Assembly: GCA_014529385.2 (NCBI GenBank)
Contig: CM043966.1
Location: forward strand, 94,335,587 to 94,399,586
Direction: 5' to 3'
DNA length: 64,000 bases
Origin: Adiantum capillus-veneris
Lineage: Eukaryota > Streptophyta > Polypodiopsida > Polypodiales > Pteridaceae
Under the pieces are notes generated by a model, which saw nothing but the letters and a program-made list of their open reading frames with translations, ran no database searches and was not told where the DNA came from. Below, piece after piece: positions 10,546-19,897 of this stretch; position 1 is the stretch's first letter, and the number at the start of each line of letters is the position of its first letter. Both the position numbers and the translations under genes were made by a program.

Positions 10546-12680
10546 TTAAATTATCCTCCAATTGGATCGCATTGGTGGTGACCCTTCCCAAGTGGTGCTA
10601 CCTCTAATGACTAGGCCGTTGTAGATATCCTCATGTCGTAATCCCCTACTGAATCTATCAAGCAATTGATTATTATTGAAGCTCTCATTTGGATTACAAT
10701 GAGAATTCAAATGCTTTAAGCGACTAATAAAGTCTCTCAGCGGTTCTCCTTCCTCTCGTTGGGCTTTCTGGAGCTGAGAGGCTACACCCCAAAGCACTCC
10801 CTCCCGTATGTGTTCTTTCAAGTATAGTCTCCTAAGAGTAGGGTAAATCGTTTTTTCTTCCACCCTTAGGGTTCTACACCAATCTTCAGCCTTTCCATTT
10901 AAGGTTAGGCTTAAAGCATTACTCTTATGCAGGCCATTGTGTTCTCCTAGAGAATCGCATATTTTCTCAAACACTTCGATATGCTTTCTCACATCCCCGT
11001 CTCCACTAAATTTTTGTGTGAGCTTGGCTATTTGTACTGCCTTACTTCTAGGTTCTCTATCAAGCATGTTACGCATATTCTTAGCAATAGATCGACCGAT
11101 AGCTTGAGCAAATGTTGCCAAGTCACCTAAGTGAGCAAGCACCATGGGTGAAGGCGCTACAGAGACTACATGTGGAGTAGGTATTGGCATTGGGCTTGGT
11201 GCATAGGAAGCCCTTGGGCTCCACGTTTGGTGTGGTGTTGTGCCATGTGGTGGTCCAAAGTTCATATGTGTGGCCCTAGGCATAGCAGGCGTCGGATGTA
11301 ACATGCTAATGCTAGCCGGCATGGTCCCATTGAAATAAAAGCTTGGGTGTTGTGGTTGTGGAGCATAGGTTGTTGAAACAATGGGAGGGGTAGGAAGTAC
11401 ATGAGCATGAGGACCCATAGGTGCATACAATTGATACACACTTGTAGGGGTTGTTGTCGGCATTGAGCTACCATGTAGTGGTGATTTACTAACAAATGAG
11501 GTCCATGGCGTATTTCTTGGCATGCCCATCATTGGGGTAGGCATGGTAGCCATGGTGTCATCAAGGGAAATATGAGCTAGACTTGGAAAAGTAAAGCTAT
11601 CACTTATGGGCTCAGATTGCACTGAGACCCCTGGCAAAACAACAAATGGAGGATCCAGCAAACTTATCGAGGGAGTCTCCATTTGCGATAAGGTTGGTTG
11701 TTTAGCCTTCCCTGTATCCAAGAATCTCATGAAACCCGTTGAAGGCATATGGATCCCCTTCCTCTGTCTCTCTAGCTCAATAACCCTATGGATGACCTCA
11801 CAAACTCTTTGTTGTTGACCCTCCACACTAGTAGCACTCATTGTGGATTGTAGGACATTTAACCAGCCCATGTGATAGGTGTGACCTGCGCATAGGTCGG
11901 TTAGAGTTTTTGTTTGTAGTTCATATTCCCAATTTTTGTTTAAGAACACTCCATCTAGGATTGAGGTGCTAGGGGTGTCCTTTGAACTAGATGCAATGTG
12001 GCTCTCTATGGGTTGACCCTTAGTGGTCGCTAATTCAGGAGCACTCGATTGCTCTCCTAGCAAGGATATTGACATAGGAGTTTTCGCTTTTAACTCTCTT
12101 CATTGCTCCACCTTGCGTAAGCTCTCGATTTCCTTTTCCCTAGCCGCAATGATACATCACTCAACCTCTTGCACTTCGGCAAGGCTTCTGCCATCAAGTA
12201 ATATAACCTCGGAGGAGAATAGCTCTGAAGAGTCAGGGGGTGCAGTGAATGGAGTATTCACGTGCACATTCTCTAAGGGCATAGGGTCTACGTTGGTCAT
12301 GAATGGCGAATTTACTTCCCCACCCCCTCATTTACATCGTTAGCTCCATGTTCGGAGCGAGTGGCTCTACTAAAGGTTTCCTTCCAACGGCTAAGGATGC
12401 TCGGCCCGGACCATGGGCCCATGGCATGCATGTCTTGGCTTGAGCTATCAGGATTAGGCATTGGGTAACCCTTCATGATGTCGTAGTCAGAGGAAGAGTC
12501 ACTAGACGCAATATGCGAGTCCTGAGTGGTACTACCTTGGGTCCCTGCCGAGGGCCCGGAACCTAAGGTAGGTGGGTATTGAGGAATCGCGTAAGTCATA
12601 GTGCTCGCTAGTTGCTCGGTCTCTAGCACACGACCAAAGTGTAGATGCATGTGCCTTTGACACCCTACAAGCGTCGACAA
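10546..12680 (-). CDS. Element A gag polyprotein (N-terminal and capsid parts), with breaks
   Basis: The long frame 10546-12075 (509 aa) carries a retrotransposon gag (capsid) domain near its end. Segments include KHIEVFEKICDSLGEHNG, LTLNGKAEDWCRTLR, LKEHIREGVLWG and LRDFISRLKHLNSHCN. This is preceded by a Pro/Met/Thr-rich low-complexity region. The N-terminal continuation lies at 12312-12680 (122 aa, Ser-rich), with a stretch containing stops between 12076 and 12311. Gag would form the particle that packages element RNA. A frame change separates it from the zinc-knuckle ORF. The first Met at 12680 is a plausible but unproven start. Confidence 0.7.
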
Positions 12681-13410
12681 ATAACCTCGAAGGTTAACCG
12701 GTTGATTTTTTGGGCGTTTTGCACCCCGTTTTCACTCGATTTTTTATGTTTTTTAATATTTTTTAATGATTGGTTTTTGGATTAAAGCATGTGATAGCTC
12801 GAAACGAGCGTATCACTCAGGGGCTCGTGGTGTGCTTTACAGCACAACGTTTGATTACCCGAAGCTCCGTTGGTCCTCAAAAGCGTCGATTTTTACTTGG
12901 ATGTGAGGCTAAAATAAGTCATTCTAAAGGGTGACTAAGGCATGAGCCTTAGTGTGGGATTGGGCTTGGGCCTGGGAAATATTCTCGATCCCGATCCTAC
13001 CTTTAAAATTTTTTAACAAATTTTATTATTATTATTATTGTTTTATTTTTTTGGATAAGGTTGCCACCGTCGTGCTGCGCGCGAGCACACACACAGCTAA
13101 CCTACCTACTTACAGCTAATAGAGCTACTGTTACACACTAACACAGTACTACATCAACCCATTAGCTAACATATCTACTTACTGTACTTTACACAGAACC
13201 AACATTATAGATCTACTACCTTAATTCTAACACCTTATGAACAGAGAAAACACAAAACATAGTACCTTTCAAGACCTTATTAACAAAAACAGTACACTGC
13301 AGCAAAACAAACTCCTTCTCAACACACAAACCTTCCTTCTCTACCTTTCTTACATTTCATAATGCACCACAAAGCAGCATAGAGTGCTACTCAAGATTAA
13401 TGCAGGGCAT
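12681..13410 (-). other. Element A 5' leader
   Basis: This stretch between the primer-binding site and gag has no supported gene. It holds AT-rich runs (about 12740-12780 and 13010-13050) and short direct motifs rich in CACAC and CTAC. It is best read as the untranslated leader of the element. Confidence 0.6.
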
Positions 13411-13429
13411 TTCCCCGCCAATGGCGCCA
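13411..13429 (-). other. Primer-binding site (tRNA-Asp type)
   Basis: On the minus strand the sequence TGGCGCCATTGGCGGGGAA begins 4 bases inside the 5' LTR. It matches the complement of the 3' end of plant tRNA-Asp (CCA end, ...GGCGCCA) with a few mismatches. This fixes the orientation of element A and its right LTR as the 5' LTR. Confidence 0.82.
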
Positions 13430-13433
13430 AAAA

Positions 13434-13656
13434 TGTGCACGTCTGTTGTCAATGTAAGGGACTTGCCGTACACTATGTGCGAGCCACAAATGGCTGCAAG
13501 CACACAACCAGACTAATCTAGCAAGCTCAAGAGAGCAAGGGTGTGTCACTCACCGCCCTACGCTCGCCTTCGTGGAGGATTCCTCGCCGCAAAGAAGATG
13601 GAGCTACCGCCGTACCGCGCTCAATTGCCTCACCGTCGTCGTGCCATCGTCGCAAT

Positions 13657-13716
<60 letters not shown>

Positions 13717-14022
13717 GCATACACACACACACAAGGAGATGAAGAAGAAGACGATGGAGATGGAGCAAGAGCACTCTTCAATTGCACAAATGAGAGAATG
13801 AGTGATTTTTAGGTTTAGATGACTTTTATATGAGCTCGCCCATTCACACTTGGGCGTCCATGCTTAGCCAACTAACCCTTGAATGTTCCAGTTAGAGTGC
13901 ACCTCTCATCAGTGATCATTCTTACCCTTTTCCTATTGGATCGACAAACCCGGTACCTGACTCTACCAAATAAATAATATGGCGTCTGTCGTAGGTGACA
14001 AGAATGTGCGTGAGGGTTAACA
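13434..14022 (-). repeat. Element A 5' LTR
   Basis: This 589-bp copy of the LTR is flanked on its outer side by the CTAAG target duplication. It differs from the 3' LTR mostly in the length of the internal (CT)n/(AC)n microsatellite (about 13660-13732) and scattered substitutions. Confidence 0.93.
13824..13830 (-). promoter_or_regulatory. TATA-like box in element A 5' LTR
   Basis: The minus strand reads TATAAAA within CTCATATAAAAGTC. The same motif is kept in the other two LTRs of the family (4494-4500 and 29203-29209). Position inside the 5' LTR and conservation make it the likely core promoter of the element. The transcription start was not determined. Confidence 0.55.
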
Positions 14023-14027
14023 CTAAG

Positions 14028-16072
14028 CGATTACATTAACAAATTTAAGTCAACATGTGGTGCAACTAGAGTGTGAAAATTCCTATTTTTAGCCCATTCA
14101 TGCATCAATTACACATTACACACATCAATTTGCAATAACAAGTCCAATCAAGCATGCACATTGGTTAATTTTTACGCACACACACACACACACACACAAA
14201 TGATTGGTATTGTTTTACCAATTTGTATGTGTTTCTTACACATGTTAAACTCATCAAATTTTCACATTAAGCACACAATTGATCGGTTAAAATTTTTTGT
14301 AACACAAATCAATCATCACACTTGCCAAATTCACAATTACACACTGATTAATTGGAGCACACACAAGTGTAATTTGGTGAGCACACACTTAAAATTAGGC
14401 ATACACACACTCAAATAAAGTGCACACATTTGCAAGTGAACGGATCAAGCACACACTTCATCAAAAATACCAAATTCCAATTGAAACCATTAATCTCATG
14501 CACATACAATTCATGAAAAATTCGGCATTACGACAACATGAAAATGCACAGTATGTAGACATCACGACATTATGACGGCATGATAACAGATAAATAGATA
14601 ATGCATAGCATCAATTGGCAACAACATGACGTTGTCAGGCATTTTTTGGATGAGCATAAAGTCACTAATTCATGCCAAAAAGCTTGCCCACTAGCCTCAT
14701 GTATATATGTGTGTGCGTAGCCCTACAAGTCTTGGAAGTGACCATGTAAAAAATTCATGTACAAAAGTATGATTTTTTCAAGCTTGAATGCTGATATTTT
14801 GGGTTTTTTGAGTCCCCAAGTCATGGTTTTTAATAGTTTTTTTCAGTCGTGCTTTATAGCTCGTGAATCGAAAATGTATATCATGAGTTATGAGCATCCG
14901 AAGTGGGCGGTGTCAACTCAGAAAGTAGTTGCAAGTGCATGCGAGAAGGGCAACTGGGACAACTTGATAATTTTAATTAGAAATTCTGAGGTTTAAGAAC
15001 TCTAGATGTAGCCAAGATGACGGGCTTCGAGCCATGTGTGACGGTGTGTCATTCGGTGACCAGAGCAGCAAGTTATGCTTGAGGGAAGTTTGTCCAAGAA
15101 GCCCTACTGCTTTGCAGGAAATCTGGAAATTTGTGGGCACAAGGGGTTTGGGAGGACTCAAAAGGAGGTTTCCATGTCGTGGGGTGATTATCCCACATGG
15201 GAAGGCAAAAGTGCAGAGTGGGGGGTATATAGCCTAAAGGGGGAGCCTATTATGGGTGTATCACCTTGTGAGGAGCTCTCAAGGCTATCTATGGAGGGGC
15301 TCCTGGGCTAATGGGGAGGAAACGGTGCAATTTTGGGTTCCCACCAGCCTAGACAGGCACCTAGACGCATTTTTTGGTCCCCAACCACTTGTCCCCACCC
15401 CATTCCCTTGGTCAAAGGGTCACCGACAACTCATTTTTTGGCCAAAAAGGGACAAAAATGAGCCAATTAAAAGGTGCCTACAAATGAAGCCTTGTTGACT
15501 GAGAAGAGGGAGAAGATTTTTGGGGAATAAAAGATAAGAGAGCCCGCATTTCAATAGTTGCAACACCTGCACAACTTCCAAAGAGCTCATTTTTTAGCAA
15601 GAAAGAGAACACCCCCGGTTTCGAGCGGCCATAACTTCTTCATCTGTTATTTGTTTTTTGCCTATGGATACTCTACGGACATCTCTACGAGACGAGCTTT
15701 GTCATGATATCCTTGGTTTCTTCTAATTTCAAGTGTGTCCCATGCTTGAAGGGTTTTTCATAAATCCCCACAGGTGGTTATCACACGTGTTTTGGTCGTG
15801 CAATAGTTCTTCCTTCCGACGGTGTGGCTCGTGCAAGGCTATAGAGGCACTCTTTCTTTCTCATTTGCACGCTAACATCGTTTTGGTGCCCCCACTGAGG
15901 AGCAAGTCCTCCCATGCTCCAAGTCTTGTGAAATATGTCTATTCTACAGGCAGTGAATGTAAAGGGGATGTGGGTCCTTATGGACAACCGCCTATGTATG
16001 TGCAAATTGTGGATAGCATTTGAGGTGGTCGTACAATTAGATTGTAACCTTTGGAGGGTCGTGAGTTTCTTT
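14028..16072. other. Unassigned region between elements A and the copia copy
   Basis: No gene could be supported. There is an (AC)n run at about 14177-14199, and TTTTTT and CACACA-rich AT-rich DNA to 14700. A short plus-strand motif TCCCACATGG near 15192 is followed about 34 bases later by TATATAG, which superficially resembles a plant promoter. Overlapping short frames around 15034-15500 lack recognisable domains. The stretch near 15625-15700 (CCATAACTTCTTCATCTG) resembles sequence common in retroelement leaders, but no paired LTR was found. Confidence 0.5.
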
Positions 16073-16299
16073 TGTTGGAATTAGGGTTGCAAGAAAACAC
16101 GCACAACTTGGAGAAGATGAAGGAAGCTCAAGTCACACAATGGAGAGTGTATTACTTAGTGTGCAATGGAAAGATAGATAGCCCTCGAGTGATGGGCGTA
16201 TATACAATGCACGGGGGGAAAAACCTCCTAAAGAGGTAAAAAATGCCCCGGTAGTCCTAGTGTGTTCACACACATCACTACCACATGTATATGGTAACA
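16073..16299 (-). repeat. Copia minus copy, 3' LTR
   Basis: This is a 227-bp candidate LTR. On the minus strand it starts TGTTACCATATACATGTGG and ends in CCAACA, giving TG...CA ends. It sits directly after the polypurine tract (minus-strand CCAGGGGGGATT, about 16300-16315). Its first 200 bases match 50944-51146. No second copy exists for this element in the window. Confidence 0.72.
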
Positions 16300-17130
16300 A
16301 ATCCCCCCTGGAGTGATGCAGTGAACGAGAGCTGGCACATGAGTAAAGGGAAGTGCCAGGCCCTGAGGACATGATCAATCCACAAAGGGGAGTAAGCCCA
16401 AAGCTTTGCAGAAAGCTTTGAACTTCTCACAAGACAATGCCTTTGTGAAAAGATCTGCAAGGTTGTCTTGTGTTGGCACATAAGCCTAGCTGACCTCTCT
16501 TGCTGCGAGCCTCTCCCTGACATAGTGGTAATGCACCTCAATGTGCTTTGTGTGAGCATGAAAAACTGGGTTCCTCGTAACTGCCAATGTGCTCTGACTG
16601 TCAGTGTAGATAGTGTTGGCAGTGTCATCTCCAACACGCAAATCAGCCATAAGGCGTCTGAGCCATACACATTCAACCGTAGCTGTGAAGACTTCCATGT
16701 ACTCACCCTCACAACTCGAAGTGGCCATAGTAGGTTGCTTCTTGCTCAACCATGATATACATGAACTGCCAAGCATGAAACAAAAACCACTTGTGGACAC
16801 TCACGTGTCCAAACAACCAACCCAATCTGAGTCCAAAAAAGCATGTAAGTCTGGTGGCAACGATCCTCCCTTGGGATAAAACAAGCCAAGATGTAAAGTG
16901 CCACTCAAGTAGCGGAAAACCCTCTTGACAGCCTGCCAATTCTTAGACCCTGGGCTGTGCATGATTCTGCTAACCTGTGAGACTGCAAACTGAATATCCA
17001 ACCTCGTGTTGCATACATAAATGAGGCAGCCAACAATAGTTTGGTAAAGAGTGACATCAACAGGATCACAAGCATCATGTAGACTCAATTTTAAACATGT
17101 TTCCATGGGAGTGGCAATAGGTTGCAATCC
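16300..17130 (-). pseudogene. Copia minus copy: RNase H region
   Basis: Minus-strand frames 16801-17127 and 16486-16800 hold the end of RT and the RNase H domain. Visible motifs are TLYQTIVGCLIYVCN, FLDSDWVGC (first acidic residue), SSCEGEYMEVF (catalytic Glu, in an altered SCEAEY motif) and YTDSQSTLAV (next Asp), then HTKHIEVHYHYVRERL. RNase H would degrade the RNA strand during reverse transcription. Frame changes near 16800 break it. Confidence 0.78.
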
Positions 17131-18220
17131 TCAAGTCCAAACTTACATAGCAATGTATCCATGTAACTTTTCTAACACAAGGCAATACCACCATCACACT
17201 GCTTAAATTGTATACCCAAGTAATGATGCAACATCCCCATATCCTTCATCTTGAAAGTAGCATTCAAATCAGTCTTAAATCAGCAATATGTCTCTCATTT
17301 GGTCTAGTGATCAGCAAATCATCTACAAAAAGAACCACAATGAGAAGTACATCACCCTCACGCTTTACATACAATGTGCTTTCTATTGGGCTGTTATAAA
17401 ATCCTCGTTTGACCAAATGAGTGTCAGCTTTCTCATACCAAGCACGAGAAGATTGCTTCAACCCATACAAAGCCTTCTTACATCTGCACACCTTATCCTC
17501 TTATCCTTTCTTGACAAAACCACGAGGCTGCGTTACATAAACTTCCTCAAATATGTCACCATTCAAGAAAGCAGTAACAATGTCTAATTGATGGCATCCC
17601 AACCAAAGTGAGCTGCCAATGCACATAGAAAACGAACAATAGTCATACGACAAGTGAGAGCAAAATTCTCTTCATAATCTATGCCTTTTTGTTGTCCATA
17701 ACCCTTTGCAACAAGTCAAGCCTTATGGCGATCAATCTCACCATCCGGCTTGCGTTTCAACTTGTAAACCCACATTGTACCAATGACCTTTTTGCCAGGA
17801 GGCAAATAACATAAAGTCCATGTGTCACTTTCTATAAGTGCATCATATTCTGATTGCATGGCAGCCATCCAATTTTTTGAATTCTGTGCTTCATCAAATG
17901 ATAGAGGTTCCTCAACATCATGTAAGCTAGACACATCCAAACCATAACAATTTGATGCATAAGATGCATGGCCAAAGCCTGAACGAGTACGACTAGACAA
18001 AGGTGCATCCAATTTACTATCACACAATGTATGCACCAGCCATTTTGGCATACCTCTAGCCTGCTCATTTTCAGACCTTTCCTCATCAAGTACATCACAT
18101 ACATCTGCATCAGTAATAGGTTGATCTGTAACATTTTCAAAAACCCCCATATGTTGTACATTTACCTCATTGGAATTTACATTCGAACTTTGACCACTAA
18201 AAAGAGGCAACAAAGTGTCA
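17131..18220 (-). pseudogene. Copia minus copy: reverse transcriptase region, 5' part cut by element C
   Basis: Frames 17716-18213 and 17264-17491 carry copia RT sequence. Segments include SKNWMAAMQSEYDALIESD, GTMWVYKLKRKPDGEIDRHKA, CRCKKALYGLKQSSRAWY and VLFVDDLLI (catalytic Asp-Asp; the usual YVDD is FVDD here). Intervening stops lie near 17500-17710. The reading frame enters from 26749 upward on the other side of element C, joined through the 5-bp target site. The product would copy element RNA into DNA; the breaks show it cannot. Confidence 0.82.
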
Positions 18221-19480
18221 TGTCATAATAATCAATATCTAATTCTCCTAAATGATTTTCTCATGTTAAACTGATCATTTAATATGGGGAAGTGCCAGGG
18301 GAGAAAAAGCTAGAATATTGGTTAAGTTAGTAGACCGGCCACAGTAGGGATCCAAAAGAGGGAAAATAGGGATCCAAAGGGGGGGGGGGCATCTGCAAAA
18401 GAGCTATGTGCAACAATGGGCTTAAAAGATCTTAAGATTCAGCCCATTAAGACTTCCAAAATGCTAAGGTTCCAAACTTCAAAGGTTGTGTCCAAAGGTC
18501 AACTTTACGGAAAATTGGATGCTTTGTGTGTGTCCCAAAAGTCTTTGTCAAGCCCTACATAGGAGGAGGTGAGACCAAGAAGTAGGGGATGAGAGAGAAA
18601 CTGATACACAAACACACAAGCTCGCTTTGTACACAAGGGGAAAGAGGGACAGATGTCAACTCCCTAGCCCATATTCCCACAAGGTGTACTCAAATCCTAT
18701 TGGATGGCCTTGGAGGTGGACCAATGAGAAGTAGGCTAGAGTAAATCTAGTTTAATTAATTTAAAAACACTTGATAAAAGAACCAATAAGAGTTAAGCTC
18801 TCTAGAAGACTATTGGACAGTCTCCCAAGGGACCAATGAGCATTCAGCAACCCAATGGCTTTCCTGATTCCTATTGGCCAGGAGGCAAAGGGGTCCAATG
18901 AGAGTTTAGTTGAATTATTAAATTACCTAAAGCTCTCATGAACGGGGAAAGGGGTACACATGTCAGAAGGCTATCACTTATGCTGCTTAATTGTCATTGG
19001 CTAAGCCTGGGGAGGTCCAATAGGATGCTAGCAAGAGTAATTAGCAAGGGGGGTCGACCAAGAGAGAGAGAGGGGGCTGATTTTTGCAAGGAATTATTGA
19101 CACACACACTCACGCAATCAATGTGTGGAGCAAGAAGACTCTCTCTCTCCTTCTCAAGCTTTAATGGAAATCTTATCTCCTACTCGAAGCTTGTGAGAAG
19201 GGAGGCCTACACCAACAACTCTTGGCTTTGTGATGAAAATCCAACCAAGAGCCAAGCTTCAATGCATGCTCATCTCCTCTACCATGCTAATTACTAAGCT
19301 ATCTAATTTCTCTCTCTTTTGAAGTATTGTTCATGCTATCTAATTAGGTGTTATGCTTTTTGTTGCTTTCTCCACCCAAGCACTCTTGTTAATCTCATTA
19401 GGAATCTATTCTAATGAAATGCTCACTATGTTCATGCTATTTTCCGCTACACACAAGTTACTAGGCCATTAAATGTTACA
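18221..19480 (+). repeat. Element C 5' LTR
   Basis: A 1260-bp LTR starting TGTCATAATAATC and ending AAATGTTACA. It carries four pairs of inverted CCAAT boxes at 18699-19021 (separate entry), a poly-G run near 18380 and a short AG run. It is highly similar to the 3' LTR except that it lacks about 330 bases present there. Confidence 0.93.
18699..19021. promoter_or_regulatory. Four inverted CCAAT-box pairs in the LTR
   Basis: Four modules each have ATTGG followed by CCAAT with start-to-start spacing of 21-22 bases: 18699/18721, 18812/18833, 18873/18895 and 18996/19017. Extra CCAAT boxes occur at 18783 and 18852. All four pairs recur in the 3' LTR (25636/25658, 25749/25771, 25811/25833, 25934/25955). 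CCAAT is the NF-Y binding core, so this is a candidate enhancer array in the LTR. The function is inferred. Confidence 0.6.
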
Positions 19481-19481
19481 T

Positions 19482-19493
19482 TGGTATCAGAGC
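19482..19493 (+). other. Primer-binding site (tRNA-iMet)
   Basis: TGGTATCAGAGC begins two bases after the 5' LTR and is the standard complement of the 3' end of plant initiator tRNA-Met. It fixes the plus orientation of element C. Confidence 0.95.
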
Positions 19494-19897
19494 ACAAGGT
19501 TTCTCTTTTCTTGCTCAAGAAGGGAGGTCCTCAAGCTAGCTATAAATGGTTGGTACTATTAATTGCATGTGAGTAAGTAGAATAGGGATTTTTCAGCCTT
19601 GCAGTGCGCCTGCCTTTGTGCAGTTAACGGGGCATCACCGTCGAGAGCTATGTTCTTAATAGTGAAGTCCTACGGGGCTTGCCTACGGCTTAACCACTAT
19701 TGAGCTATTAGAAGCTTGACAGGAGCTGGTGTTGTTTTAGTGTTGAACGACCCTCTCTTCTATTCCTTGCAATTAATGGTATTTGAGCCACGGATACAGT
19801 AGCTTGAGTGCTTTTTCTAAAGGGGTAAAGAGGAGTAGCAACTAGGGCTTGAAGTGCCAAAGTACACCTAAAAATTTTACACCTAAAAGTTGTTAGA

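Larger units (their letters stand above)
4073..14027 (-). mobile_element. Element A: gypsy-type LTR retrotransposon lacking pol core
   Basis: The element is read on the minus strand and is structurally complete at its ends. LTRs lie at 4078-4690 and 13434-14022, beginning TG and ending CA. A 5-bp target duplication, CTAAG, flanks it at 4073-4077 and 14023-14027. A tRNA-Asp-type PBS (13411-13429) adjoins the 5' LTR and a polypurine tract adjoins the 3' LTR. Internally, in transcription order, there are gag, zinc knuckles, a first retropepsin-like domain, a linker and a second retropepsin-like domain. Compared with element B, the RT-RNase H-integrase block is absent through one clean deletion near 7670. 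Many in-frame stops remain, so any recent movement would need proteins from a relative. The tRNA-Asp PBS and the domain types seen in B suggest a non-chromodomain (Tat/Athila-like) gypsy lineage. Confidence 0.9.

Noticed and set aside
15185-15235. snRNA-like promoter (TCCCACATGG plus TATATAG)
   Set aside because: The motif is only a partial match to the plant upstream sequence element, and no snRNA sequence follows at the expected distance.
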